Position numbers and translations under genes: made by a program | The notes under the pieces: model-generated | Seen by the model: only the letters and a program-made list of their open reading frames with translations | What the model was told of the DNA's origin: nothing | Database searches by the model: none | Shown here: positions 33,642 to 42,447 of the stretch, in pieces | How positions within the stretch are numbered: the first letter of the stretch is position 1 | How the letters are laid out: each line of letters begins with the position of its first letter | Origin: Gudongella sp046224405 | Lineage (GTDB): Bacteria; Bacillota; Clostridia; Tissierellales; Tissierellaceae | Assembly (NCBI RefSeq): GCF_046224405.1 | Contig: NZ_JBJXRK010000003.1 | Location: 119,775-183,774, forward strand | Direction of reading: 5' to 3' | DNA: 64,000 bases

Positions 33642-34770
33642 TTTGATCCTCCTTCACAACTGCAACTATTTCTTCAGGAGTGATTATTTCTCCATTGATT
33701 TTTCCATACTTGTTAACCTGTACATGCTTGCCAGCAATCCTGTCAACCTCGAGGAAGTACTGTCCAGCATTTAGTTCAACAACAAATATCTTCTTCATCC
33801 TCTTGCCAAGCTCCAACAGCTGCTCCTCAGGTGATGGCCAGATGGTAATTGGTCTGAACAATCCAACCTTGTAGCCTTGGCTTCTTAGGGTATCAACAGC
33901 TGTCTTGGAAGATCTGGCTATTGATCCGAAGGAAACTATTGCAATCTCAGCATCATCCAGCAAATATTCCTCATAGGTTACTATATCGTCCTTGTTTCCT
34001 TCAATCTTATCTATCAGTCTGTTAAGTAATTTGTCTGCAACAAGTTCATTTCCTGATGGGAACCCTGTCTCATCGTGTACTAGACCTGTCACATGATATC
34101 TGTAGCCCTGTCCGAAAGCAGCCATTTCTGGAACAATGTCCCCTTCCTTGACCTTAAAGGCCTTGTACTCTGATGGATCACATGTGGGTTTCTTCCTGTC
34201 AATGATCTCAACGTCATCGTTTTCAGGTATCTCAATTTTCTCCCTCATATGACCGATTATTTCATCCAATAACAGTATTACAGGTGTTCTATATTTTTCA
34301 GCCAGATTGAACGCTCTAATGGTTGTATAGTATATTTCCTTTACTGAAGATGGATAAAGTGTGATTATTGAGTGGTCACCATGAGTTCCCCAGCGTGATT
34401 GCATTATGTCACCCTGAGCAGGTGAGGTTGGAAGACCTGTGCTTGGGCCGCTTCTCTGAACGTTCACTATTACACATGGTGTTTCAGTTATGATACCATA
34501 GCCTATATTTTCCTGCTTAAGGCTAAATCCTGGGCCTGATGTTGCGGTCATAGACTTTAGCCCTGTAAGTGAACCTCCCAAAGCTGCAGCAATTCCACCG
34601 ATCTCATCTTCCATCTGTATGAATTTTCCTCCCACTTTAGGCAATGCCTCAGCTGAAAGCTCAGCTATTTCAGTTGAAGGTGTGATAGGATAACCAGCAT
34701 AAAACTTCATTCCCGCCTTGAGTGCTCCGGCGACGCAGGCTTCATTTCCCTGCATTAATTTTACAGTCAT
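33634..34770 (-). CDS. korA: 2-oxoacid:ferredoxin oxidoreductase, alpha subunit
   Basis: A KorA-like alpha subunit (KLMQGNEACVAGALKAGMKF, then AGYPITPSTEIAE). It has a pyrimidine-binding domain, a domain II, and a C-terminal segment FVVELNAGQYFLEVDRIAG. GGGAGG seven bases upstream supports ATG 34770 and gives a family-typical N-terminus of 378 residues. A second in-frame ATG at 34833 also has GGAGG at good spacing and would add 21 residues. First gene of the operon alpha-beta-gamma-rpiR. Confidence 0.92.
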   Translation of the reverse strand: MTVKLMQGNEACVAGALKAGMKFYAGYPITPSTEIAELSAEALPKVGGKFIQMEDEIGGIAAALGGSLTGLKSMTATSGPGFSLKQENIGYGIITETPCVIVNVQRSGPSTGLPTSPAQGDIMQSRWGTHGDHSIITLYPSSVKEIYYTTIRAFNLAEKYRTPVILLLDEIIGHMREKIEIPENDDVEIIDRKKPTCDPSEYKAFKVKEGDIVPEMAAFGQGYRYHVTGLVHDETGFPSGNELVADKLLNRLIDKIEGNKDDIVTYEEYLLDDAEIAIVSFGSIARSSKTAVDTLRSQGYKVGLFRPITIWPSPEEQLLELGKRMKKIFVVELNAGQYFLEVDRIAGKHVQVNKYGKINGEIITPEEIVAVVKEDQNA

Positions 34771-34849
34771 CTTTATTCCTCCCTTAAGTAAATTGCATAA
34801 TACGGTAACAATTTTTTCCTTCTTATCTGGCATCGTTTTCCCTCCTAAA

Positions 34850-34868
34850 GGTAACTTGTTCACTTACC
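34850..34868. promoter_or_regulatory. Operator-like repeat 1 of the oxidoreductase operon
   Basis: GGTAACTTGTTCACTTACC, a partial palindrome (GGTAA...TTACC). A second copy with the same core lies 35 bases away at 34885-34903. Confidence 0.6.
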
Positions 34869-34884
34869 CAAAAAATATCGATCA

Positions 34885-34903
34885 GGTAACTTGATTTCTT
34901 ACC
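34885..34903. promoter_or_regulatory. Operator-like repeat 2 of the oxidoreductase operon
   Basis: GGTAACTTGATTTCTTACC matches repeat 1 except in the centre and begins just downstream of the -10 box, a position suited to repression. Confidence 0.6.
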
Positions 34904-34906
34904 TAA

Positions 34907-34935
34907 ATAATAACAAAGTATACCTGGTTTTGCAA
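34907..34935 (-). promoter_or_regulatory. Promoter of the 2-oxoacid oxidoreductase operon
   Basis: On the minus strand, TTGCAA (34935-34930), a 17-base spacer and TATTAT (34912-34907). Both operator-like repeats lie immediately downstream. Confidence 0.6.
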
Positions 34936-35049
34936 GATTTATTTCATTATTTACCCATATTGAATGGTTTTTGCAAGTTTGCTTTCAAACGATTGAATAT
35001 ATGGACATTGGTCAACAATATTTCCCCAGAAAAATATCGAAACTGGGAC

Positions 35050-35074
35050 AAAAAAACAAGCCCTGAGGCTTGTT
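35050..35074 (-). terminator. Terminator of the carboxyltransferase gene
   Basis: AACAAGCC and GGCTTGTT pair around CTGA, and the minus strand continues with seven T residues. It lies 25 bases after the stop codon. Confidence 0.88.
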
Positions 35075-35098
35075 TCTGAATCACCTTATTCTATTAAC

Positions 35099-36496
35099 CT
35101 ATACAGGATGGGTTTGGTTCTCCTGATCAAGTAAATCTGTCTCAATTTTATACTTAGCAGCAAGTCTTTGCTTGAAGAATGGAATGGCAACCTGAGGGAA
35201 TAATGCATAGCTTAGTACATCCTCATCCTGCTCAAGATATTCCTTGATCTCATTTCTGTAATTTTCCAGCTGTGGTTCCAGCATATCAGCAGGTCTTCCT
35301 TCAAATACCTGGTCATCCCCTATGATCTTCTTCCTTATTTCGTCTGATATGGGTGCTGGAGGTCTTCCGTAAAGTCCCTTGACATAGTTCTTGGTTTCTG
35401 TAGGAACCATTTTGTACCTTTCTCCTGTAATTACATTGAACAGCGCCGTAGTTCCAACCATTTGGCTCATTGGTGTCACCAGTGGCGGATAGCCAAGCTC
35501 TTCCCTTACCCTTGGAATCTCCTTCAAAACTTCATCATACAGGTCTTCCTTCCCCTGAGCCTTCAGCTGGGATACAAGATTTGAAAGCATTCCGCCTGGA
35601 ACCTGGTACTTAAGTGTGTTGACATCTACATTAAGCACCTTGGCATCAAGAAGGCCCGCCTTCATATACTTGTCTCTCAGGCCCTTGAAGTACTCTGATA
35701 CCTCAAGAAGCATATCAAAATCAATGTCTGGATAGTACTCGGTACCCTCCAGGGAAGCGATCATTGGTTCTGTAGCAGGTTGACTTGTTCCGTTCCCCAG
35801 AGGAGATATTGCAGTGTCAACAATATCCGCACCAGCCTCAATGGCCTTCATATAGGTCTGGTTTGCAATTCCGCTTGTAAAGTGTGAGTGAACCTCAATT
35901 GGTACATCTACAGCTGATTTTAGGTCCTTTACAAGGTCATAGGCAACATATGGCAAAAGGATACCTGACATGTCCTTGATACAGATGGAATCCACACCCA
36001 TATTCACCATATCCTTGGCAAGGTTGACATAGTACTCATTGTTGTGAACAGGGCTCACCGTATAGGAGATTGCCCCCTGCGCATGTCCTCCGTACTTCTT
36101 GACAGCCTTGATTGAGGTCTCAAGATTCCTCAGATCATTCAAGGCGTCAAAGATCCTAACAATATCTATTCCATTCTCAATTGCCTTCTTTACAAACTCC
36201 TCAACAACATCATCCGGATAATGCTTGTAACCCAAGATATTCTGTCCCCTTAAGAGCATCTGAAGCTTGGTGTTCTTGAATGCCTTTCTAAGGACTCTCA
36301 ATCTCTCCCAAGGATCCTCATTAAGAAATCTAAGACATGAGTCAAATGTAGCTCCTCCCCATACCTCCAATGCGTGATATCCAACCTTATCCAGCTTCTC
36401 AGCTATGGGAATCATGTCCTCTGTACTCATTCTCGTTGCAATAAGAGACTGATGAGCGTCCCTTAAAGCTGTCTCCATAAACTTTACCTTTGCCAT
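35099..36496 (-). CDS. Oxaloacetate decarboxylase alpha / pyruvate carboxylase subunit B-like carboxyltransferase
   Basis: A 465-residue carboxyltransferase. It opens with the TIM-barrel ETALRDAHQSLIATRM, continues with DALNDLRNL, and the metal-binding histidines are in EVHSHFTSG. A conserved carboxylase region of about 300-460 follows. It ends without the biotinyl-lysine MKM domain, so a separate biotin carrier and carboxylase or a membrane decarboxylase must exist elsewhere. GGAGG lies 6 bases upstream. It overlaps the methyltransferase gene by 13 bases. Oxaloacetate/pyruvate as substrates is by family. Confidence 0.9.
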   Translation of the reverse strand: MAKVKFMETALRDAHQSLIATRMSTEDMIPIAEKLDKVGYHALEVWGGATFDSCLRFLNEDPWERLRVLRKAFKNTKLQMLLRGQNILGYKHYPDDVVEEFVKKAIENGIDIVRIFDALNDLRNLETSIKAVKKYGGHAQGAISYTVSPVHNNEYYVNLAKDMVNMGVDSICIKDMSGILLPYVAYDLVKDLKSAVDVPIEVHSHFTSGIANQTYMKAIEAGADIVDTAISPLGNGTSQPATEPMIASLEGTEYYPDIDFDMLLEVSEYFKGLRDKYMKAGLLDAKVLNVDVNTLKYQVPGGMLSNLVSQLKAQGKEDLYDEVLKEIPRVREELGYPPLVTPMSQMVGTTALFNVITGERYKMVPTETKNYVKGLYGRPPAPISDEIRKKIIGDDQVFEGRPADMLEPQLENYRNEIKEYLEQDEDVLSYALFPQVAIPFFKQRLAAKYKIETDLLDQENQTHPV

Positions 36497-37071
36497 GTTC
36501 TACCTCCTCTGACTTCCAACCCAATTGTAATTGGGGGATCGTTTTTCTGATTTATAAATGAAAATTCAAACACGTTGTAGCTGTTTTGAGGAAGACCTTC
36601 AAAATATTTCTTCACTGACCTGTACTCCTCAAGTCCTCCCTGGTGTCCTCTGTATGCCGTTACCAATATTATAGCACCGTGCTTCATTATCTTTAAAGCC
36701 TTTTCCACACTACTTATGGTAGTGTGGGATTCTGTTTTTATGGGCTTGTCACCTCCAGGCAGATACCCTAAATTGTAGATAAGAAAATCAACCTCACCAG
36801 GAATATGGATGTCAATGTTCTCATGGGTATCTTGAATCAGCTTAACTCTTCCCTGCAAGCCTTCACCGGTTAATAGGTCTCTGGTCCTTAAAATAGCGTC
36901 ATCCTGGACATCAAAGGAATATACTTCTCCCTCTTCACCCACCAAGTTTGCCAGCCTACAGGTATCATACCCATTGCCTGCTGTTGCATCAACACAAACA
37001 TTCCCCTTGGCGACAAATCTTTCCATGAGAATTTTATTAAACTGTGAGGCATTATTCAACCTGTCGCTCAT
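36484..37071 (-). CDS. Class I SAM-dependent methyltransferase (YtqB/rRNA methylase-like)
   Basis: A 195-residue protein. The SAM motif DATAGNGYDTCRLANLVG is followed by VYSFDVQDDAI and FLIYNLGYLPGGDK (the NLGYLPG family marker), matching YtqB-type methylases. GGAGG five bases upstream selects ATG 37071, within the end of the acetyltransferase gene. The target is not known to me for this member; tRNA or rRNA is likely. Confidence 0.85.
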   Translation of the reverse strand: MSDRLNNASQFNKILMERFVAKGNVCVDATAGNGYDTCRLANLVGEEGEVYSFDVQDDAILRTRDLLTGEGLQGRVKLIQDTHENIDIHIPGEVDFLIYNLGYLPGGDKPIKTESHTTISSVEKALKIMKHGAIILVTAYRGHQGGLEEYRSVKKYFEGLPQNSYNVFEFSFINQKNDPPITIGLEVRGGRTWQR

Positions 37072-37462
37072 GTTGACCTCCCATACAGCAGGAGCATCCT
37101 CCTGAAAACAGTTCCTTAAGGTCACAGAAATATTCACCCTGGTCAATTGAAAAACCGATCTTTTCAAGATACTCATTTTCAACCTTGGAATAGACCATAT
37201 TGAAGCCGTTCAGCTCAAGCTTGTTAAGAAGGGACCTTACCATGGCATTTCCCAAATTCTGACCTCTGTACTCCTTGTCGATAAATACAAATTGGATGTA
37301 TGCCTTACCATCCTCCAGCACAATTTGGGTTGTACCAAAAAGCTTCCCATCGTCAAATGCACCAAAAAACAGGCCCTTTGGACTGAATTTTTCCCATATG
37401 CTGTTTTTGTTGAGAAAATTCTTTATCATATCAATATCTGATACATCCTTGAAGCTAAGCAT
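37052..37462 (-). CDS. GNAT family N-acetyltransferase
   Basis: A 136-residue GNAT protein with the acetyl-CoA-binding stretch FVFIDKEYRGQNLGNAMVRSLL. The C-terminus is cysteine-rich (GGCSCCMGGQ), which is unusual for a GNAT domain and could bind metal. It overlaps the methyltransferase start by 20 bases. Substrate unknown. Confidence 0.8.
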   Translation of the reverse strand: MLSFKDVSDIDMIKNFLNKNSIWEKFSPKGLFFGAFDDGKLFGTTQIVLEDGKAYIQFVFIDKEYRGQNLGNAMVRSLLNKLELNGFNMVYSKVENEYLEKIGFSIDQGEYFCDLKELFSGGCSCCMGGQHERQVE

Positions 37463-37515
37463 ATTTTCACCTCTCCACCTAAAATATAAGAATACTGTCA
37501 GAGCCGTCTCGACTC

Positions 37516-38238
37516 CTACAGAGATTTTATATAATCCAGCTCTTCTTCATTCAGATATCTCCAATTACCTGGTTCAAGTCCGCCCAGTTCGATTTCACCA
37601 AAGGATATTCTCTTTAGCTTCTTCACAGGATGGTTGATCTTTTCGCACATCTTCTTTACCTGTCTGTTACGGCCTTCATATATCTGTATATCCAAAATTG
37701 AGTCTTCGTCAAAGTTCTTGAGAATCTTAACCTTTGCAGGTGCAGTCATTCTCCCTTCAAGCCGGATCCCCTTCCTGAATCTTTCCAGCTCTCCTTTGTT
37801 TGGGACTCCTTCCACAATTGCAATATACCTTTTATATACCATTTTGCTGGGATGTGTGAGCTTAAATGCCAGTTCACCGTCATTGGTCAAAAGAACCAAT
37901 CCACTTGTATCCGCATCAAGCCTCCCTACTGGGTATATCCTTTCCTCGACCTCTTCAATCAGATCGGTTACCACGGCTCTACCCTTTTCATCCTTGACAC
38001 TGGTTACAATTCCAACTGGCTTGTTAAGCACTATATAGACCTTGTTGCTTTCAGGCTTGACGTTCATCCCGTCCACCTTGACCCTATCCTTGCCAGGTAC
38101 TACAGTAATCCCCATCTCGGTTACTACCTTGCCATTGACCTGAACCTTGCCTGCCTTAATAAGCTCCTCTGAAGCCCTTCTGGAGGCCACTCCACTCATT
38201 GCCATATACTTCTGTAGTCTAACACTCTTATCCTTCAT
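37516..38238 (-). CDS. rluB: rRNA pseudouridine synthase, RluB/RsuA family
   Basis: An N-terminal S4 domain (VRLQKYMAMSGVASRRASEELI) is followed by the catalytic GRLDADTSGLVLLTNDGELA with the conserved aspartate. 240 residues. The neighbours scpA-scpB-rluB are the conserved Firmicutes order, supporting RluB (23S rRNA). Of two adjacent ATG codons, the second has better spacing to GGAG. Confidence 0.92.
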   Translation of the reverse strand: MKDKSVRLQKYMAMSGVASRRASEELIKAGKVQVNGKVVTEMGITVVPGKDRVKVDGMNVKPESNKVYIVLNKPVGIVTSVKDEKGRAVVTDLIEEVEERIYPVGRLDADTSGLVLLTNDGELAFKLTHPSKMVYKRYIAIVEGVPNKGELERFRKGIRLEGRMTAPAKVKILKNFDEDSILDIQIYEGRNRQVKKMCEKINHPVKKLKRISFGEIELGGLEPGNWRYLNEEELDYIKSL

Positions 38239-38249
38239 CATAAACTCCT

Positions 38250-38780
38250 CTATTCCTCTTCTTCTATAGTAAAATCCTCCACCGGTGGTAATTCATCAAG
38301 TGATTCAAGTCCAAAATATCTCAGAAACTCATCAGTGGTTCCGTACAGATTTGGTCTTCCCGGTTTGTCAAGCTTCCCTGCTTCCTTAACTAGTCTCCTG
38401 CCAATGAGCGTTTCAAGGCTCCTGTCACTTTTTACTCCCCTTATATGGTCTATGTCGGCTTTTGTTACAGGCTGCTTGTAGGCAACTATTGACAGTGTTT
38501 CCAAGGCTGCATTTGACAGTGACCTTGTATTCCTTCCCTGTACAACCTGCTTAATCCATTCGTGATGATCGGGTCTAGTACCCAGCTGAAATGACTTGTT
38601 GAATCTGATGATGCGAATTCCACGACGATTATAGTCAAATTCATCCTTCATTTCCAGCAACAGGGAATGGACCTCTTTGGTTGGCAAATCCAGGACCTTT
38701 GCGATTTCACTGCTCTCAATTGGCTCACCAAAGGTAAAAAGCAAGCCCTCAATTATAGATTTTATTTCCCGATTGTCCAT
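38250..38780 (-). CDS. scpB: Segregation and condensation protein B
   Basis: A 176-residue winged-helix kleisin-associated protein (IIEGLLFTFGEPI, then LSIVAYKQPVTKADIDHIRGVKSD, then GRPNLYGTTDEFLRYFGL). It partners ScpA and SMC in chromosome condensation. It starts 3 bases after scpA ends. Confidence 0.96.
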   Translation of the reverse strand: MDNREIKSIIEGLLFTFGEPIESSEIAKVLDLPTKEVHSLLLEMKDEFDYNRRGIRIIRFNKSFQLGTRPDHHEWIKQVVQGRNTRSLSNAALETLSIVAYKQPVTKADIDHIRGVKSDRSLETLIGRRLVKEAGKLDKPGRPNLYGTTDEFLRYFGLESLDELPPVEDFTIEEEE

Positions 38781-38783
38781 AAA

Positions 38784-39515
38784 TCAAATACCTCGCTTCT
38801 CAATAATAAGATCAGAAAAGCTGCCATCCTGTCTTACTGATATAAACCTGGTTCTCATAAGCTCCAAAAGGGATAGGAAATAGGCTATTATCCTTGACCT
38901 GGAAGCTTGGGTGGAAATTATGTCGCTAAACCTTATGCTGTCCCGGGCATTGACCTTGCTTTCAATATCCCTGGTACATTCCTCAAGGCTCACCTCTTCC
39001 CTTCTGATTTCAAAGAAATTTCCCTGTGGATTGTTGTACCGGTGACGCTGCAGGATATTTTCCAAGGTTTCCACAAGGTCCTTAAGCTCCACAGCACTAA
39101 GTTCCTGGAAAGGATCCCTGAAGTCGCTTACACCCTCCTGGGGTTTATAGTAAACCTTGCTGTAAACCTCCTCTGAGGCTTTCAGATTTTCTGAAATCTC
39201 CTTGTAAAGCTTGTATTCCATCAGCCGTTTTACAAGCTCCTCTCTTGGATCCACCTGGACCTCCTCGCCGTCCACAATAACCGTTTCATTTGGTAGAAGC
39301 AACTTTGACTTTATTTCAAGAAGTGTGGATGCCATTATTATAAAGTCACTGGCAACCTCAAGGTTCATGTCCTCCCACTTCTTCAACTGGTCAATAAACT
39401 GCTCCGTGACAGTGTTTATAGGTATGTCATAGATGTCTATTTCGTTTTTATCAATAAGATTCAAGAGCAGGTCCAGTGGACCTTCAAAAACCTCAACACT
39501 TACATTATAGCTCAT
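38784..39515 (-). CDS. scpA: Segregation and condensation protein A
   Basis: A 243-residue kleisin. The N-terminal VEVFEGPLDLLLNLIDKNEIDIYDIPI is diagnostic, followed by ASDFIIMASTLLEIKSKLLLP and a C-terminal winged helix. It bridges SMC heads. GGAG precedes ATG 39515. It lies between the M50 protease gene and scpB. Confidence 0.96.
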   Translation of the reverse strand: MSYNVSVEVFEGPLDLLLNLIDKNEIDIYDIPINTVTEQFIDQLKKWEDMNLEVASDFIIMASTLLEIKSKLLLPNETVIVDGEEVQVDPREELVKRLMEYKLYKEISENLKASEEVYSKVYYKPQEGVSDFRDPFQELSAVELKDLVETLENILQRHRYNNPQGNFFEIRREEVSLEECTRDIESKVNARDSIRFSDIISTQASRSRIIAYFLSLLELMRTRFISVRQDGSFSDLIIEKRGI

Positions 39516-39524
39516 GGCATGCTC

Positions 39525-40112
39525 CTAAATAAGAAGATTTATAATCAGTCTGTAAACGAAATCGACCAATGGTCCAAGTATTCTACTGATTCCCCTTGTT
39601 GCTATAAGGAATATCAGAATAAGGTAGAAATACTTCTCATACTGATAGAAATAGTATTCAAGCTTTACTGGCAGTAGGCTTGCGAGGACCTTGGAGCCGT
39701 CCAAGGGTGGAAAGGGCATCAGGTTGAACACTCCTAGCATTATATTGTACCAAAGGGTGATTACAAGCATCTGAGCCAAAATTTCATTTCTTATTGGTGC
39801 ATATACCAATACTGCCCCTGTAATGATTGCAATAATGAAATTGGTGGTTACCCCTGCAATGGACACAAGGATTGTGTCACGCTTCCTGTTCTTGAAGTAA
39901 CTGGGGTTGATGGGGACTGCCTTTGCCCAGCCGAACCTGAAAATCAACATAAACAAAAATCCCACCGGATCGATATGCTTGATGGGATTTAATGTCAATC
40001 TCCCTGCATTCTTTGCTGTTGGGTCCCCCAGCCAATAGGCTGTCAAGCCATGTGCCAGCTCGTGAAAAATGATTGCTATCAGCAGCCCTGGTAGGCTGAT
40101 TATATATTCCAT
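39525..40112 (-). CDS. Site-2 protease family (M50) membrane metallopeptidase
   Basis: A 195-residue multi-pass protein. The zinc site HELAH (in IIFHELAHGLTAYWLGD) and the second motif NLMPFPPLDGSK are both present, as in the short S2P/YwhC-type proteases next to scpAB. Substrate unknown; intramembrane cleavage is inferred. Confidence 0.9.
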   Translation of the reverse strand: MEYIISLPGLLIAIIFHELAHGLTAYWLGDPTAKNAGRLTLNPIKHIDPVGFLFMLIFRFGWAKAVPINPSYFKNRKRDTILVSIAGVTTNFIIAIITGAVLVYAPIRNEILAQMLVITLWYNIMLGVFNLMPFPPLDGSKVLASLLPVKLEYYFYQYEKYFYLILIFLIATRGISRILGPLVDFVYRLIINLLI

Positions 40113-40210
40113 ATGTTTCCTCTACTTTCAATGTCAGATTTACTTGGAAAAATTCATACTTCCAAACTATAATAATGAACCCCGACCATGAATCGTCGAG
40201 GTATCATAAG

Positions 40211-40230
40211 CTTACTTACTTACTTACTTA
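40211..40230. repeat. Five tandem CTTA units at the 3' end of pdp
   Basis: Five perfect 4-base repeats lie across the stop codon of pdp (on its strand AAGTAAGTAAG...). Each unit carries TAA in one frame, so changes in copy number would not extend the protein. Confidence 0.8.
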
Positions 40231-41525
40231 ATTATATTATAAATATAAGGTTTTGTCTCAGGTTTTTCATTTGAAATCACATAAGCTTCCTTCATTCTGT
40301 CAATTGCATCCTTCAAGTCATCAAGATTTGTCATCAGCGTGTAGAGAACCTCTCCCTTTTTAACAGGGTCACCAATTTTCTTCCTAAGGGTTATCCCTGC
40401 ACCATAATCGATCCTATCCTCTTTGGTTCTTCTTCCTGCTCCAAGGAGCATTGCGCTTATGCCAACAGTTTCTGCATCTATCTGGTAAACGAAGCCGTCC
40501 CTGTCTGATGTAACGTCTATTGAGTTCTTTGCTTCAGGCAACAGGTCAGTGTTGTCAACAACCTCTTGATTGCCTCCCTGAATGGAAATCAACTCCTTGA
40601 GCTTATCAATCGCCTTACCTGTTCTGATGGTTTCCTGAAGCTTGTCATAGGCTGTATCAAAATCCTCGAATGCTCCTCCAAGAAGACACATATGTGAAGC
40701 TATGGTCAATGCGATAGTTGTTTCATCCTCAGAGCCATCTCCCCTGAGAACCTTGATTGCCTCCTTGACCTCATTGCTGTTGCCAACCTGGTTTCCAAGA
40801 GGCTGATCCATATTGGTGATCACAGCAACGGTATCCCTGTTGAGACTTTTTCCTATTCCCACCATTGTCTGGGCTAGCTTCTCAGCTTCATCTATAGTCT
40901 TCATGAATGCACCGGATCCAACCTTGACATCAAGTACAATCGCATCTGCACCTGAGGCGATTTTCTTGCTCATGATGGAACTGGCAATCAGTGGAATGCT
41001 GTCAATTGTTGAAGTCACATCCCTTAAGGCGTAAATCTTCTTGTCAGCAGGTGTAAGGTTTGCAGTTTGTCCAACTATTGCCATTTTATGCTTATTTACA
41101 TTGTCAATAAACTCCTTTGATGACAGCTCAGTCTTGAAGCCCTCAATGGATTCCAGCTTATCGATGGTTCCACCTGTATGTCCTAGACCCCTCCCACTCA
41201 TTTTTGCAACCGGAACGCCTGCACTGGCAACAAGTGGTATTACAATCAGGCTTATCTTGTCTCCAACTCCACCGGTTGAATGCTTGTCCACCTTGATTCC
41301 CTCTATTGGAGAAAGGTCCACCTGTTCACCTGACTGCACAAAGCTCTCAGTCAAGTGCGCAATTTCGTCCTTGTCCATACCATTGAAATATATGGTCATC
41401 AAGAATGCTGACATCTGATAGTCAGGTATTTCATCCCTGGTATAACCCAGGACCATAAAGTCAATTTCCTCCTTGGTCAAATGCATTCCGTGCTTCTTCT
41501 TTTCGATTATATCAACAGCTCTCAT
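40224..41525 (-). CDS. pdp: Pyrimidine-nucleoside phosphorylase
   Basis: A 433-residue thymidine/pyrimidine phosphorylase. KHSTGGVGDKISL binds phosphate. SGRGLGHTGGTIDKLESIEGF is the family signature, followed by ALRDVTSTIDSIPLIASSIMSKK. It recycles uridine and thymidine to base plus (deoxy)ribose-1-phosphate. It follows xerD by 11 bases in the same direction. Confidence 0.95.
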   Translation of the reverse strand: MRAVDIIEKKKHGMHLTKEEIDFMVLGYTRDEIPDYQMSAFLMTIYFNGMDKDEIAHLTESFVQSGEQVDLSPIEGIKVDKHSTGGVGDKISLIVIPLVASAGVPVAKMSGRGLGHTGGTIDKLESIEGFKTELSSKEFIDNVNKHKMAIVGQTANLTPADKKIYALRDVTSTIDSIPLIASSIMSKKIASGADAIVLDVKVGSGAFMKTIDEAEKLAQTMVGIGKSLNRDTVAVITNMDQPLGNQVGNSNEVKEAIKVLRGDGSEDETTIALTIASHMCLLGGAFEDFDTAYDKLQETIRTGKAIDKLKELISIQGGNQEVVDNTDLLPEAKNSIDVTSDRDGFVYQIDAETVGISAMLLGAGRRTKEDRIDYGAGITLRKKIGDPVKKGEVLYTLMTNLDDLKDAIDRMKEAYVISNEKPETKPYIYNIIK

Positions 41526-41536
41526 TTTAAATCCTC

Positions 41537-42418
41537 CTAAGCTCTCGGGTGGGCCTTCTTATATACCTCATCAGTATTTCCTTCCCTCTCGGTCATTGTA
41601 TATACCTGAGTTGAAGCAATGTCAGTATGACCCATGATCTCCTGTACAGTCTTGATATCTGCACCATGGCTCAATATATGGGCTGCAAACGAATTTCTCA
41701 ATATTTGAGGGGTTACATTTTTGCTACCGGTGACCTTGTCAGCATACGTCCCGATAATTTTCCAAAGACCCTGCCGAGTCAGTTTGTTGCCACTATAATT
41801 TACAAATAACGGAGCATCAGGGTTGCTATCCTCCCTGTGATGTTTAAGATAGTATGATATGCTGCTTATCGCCTTGGATCCTACAGGCACCTTCCTAATT
41901 CCGTCATCCTTTGACAGTACTATTGTACCCTTTGAAAGCAATACATCCCCAATTTTAAGGGAACTTATCTCGGACACCCTAAGTCCCGAGGAATATAGAA
42001 GCTCCAGGAGAGCTCTGTCCCTTGCACCCTTTTCGGTAGTGGGGTCAGGAAGGCTCATAAGCGTTGCTATTTCACCCTCAGTCAAAATCTGGGGCATCTT
42101 CTTCTCCTTTTTAGGCGGCTTCAGATTCAAGGTGGGGTCTTCCTTGACCTTTCCATTGTTAATCAGATACTCAAATAGACATCTTATGCTTGCAAGATGT
42201 CTGGAGATAGTGGATGTGGATTTTCCTTCACGTTGAAGCTGCAGAAGATAACGGATCACATGGGTATTGTTTACCTTATCCACATTGTTTATTCCTCCTG
42301 CATCCATAAACAGACTGAATTTTTCTATATCACTTGTATAGGCTTCAACGGTGTTTTTACTCAGTTTTTTCTGCTTCTCAATATACCTGGTGTACTCATC
42401 CCTTATTCCCCTTAACAT
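41537..42418 (-). CDS. xerD: Tyrosine recombinase, XerD-like, with altered box II
   Basis: 293 residues with the XerC/D fold. Present: R in SSGLRVSEISSL, a lysine in LSKDDGIRKVP, MGHTDI, and the tyrosine in TQVYTMTE. Box II reads TPQILRNSFAAHIL, where family members normally have H-x-x-R-H. The first histidine is glutamine here and the second asparagine. The arginine is kept. Gene context (recN-Nudix-xerD-pdp) matches chromosomal xerD. Activity may be changed or dependent on the partner recombinase at 12.7 kb. Confidence 0.9.
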   Translation of the reverse strand: MLRGIRDEYTRYIEKQKKLSKNTVEAYTSDIEKFSLFMDAGGINNVDKVNNTHVIRYLLQLQREGKSTSTISRHLASIRCLFEYLINNGKVKEDPTLNLKPPKKEKKMPQILTEGEIATLMSLPDPTTEKGARDRALLELLYSSGLRVSEISSLKIGDVLLSKGTIVLSKDDGIRKVPVGSKAISSISYYLKHHREDSNPDAPLFVNYSGNKLTRQGLWKIIGTYADKVTGSKNVTPQILRNSFAAHILSHGADIKTVQEIMGHTDIASTQVYTMTEREGNTDEVYKKAHPRA

Positions 42419-42447
42419 ATTATATCCCCTTTTTTTATATATTTGTG

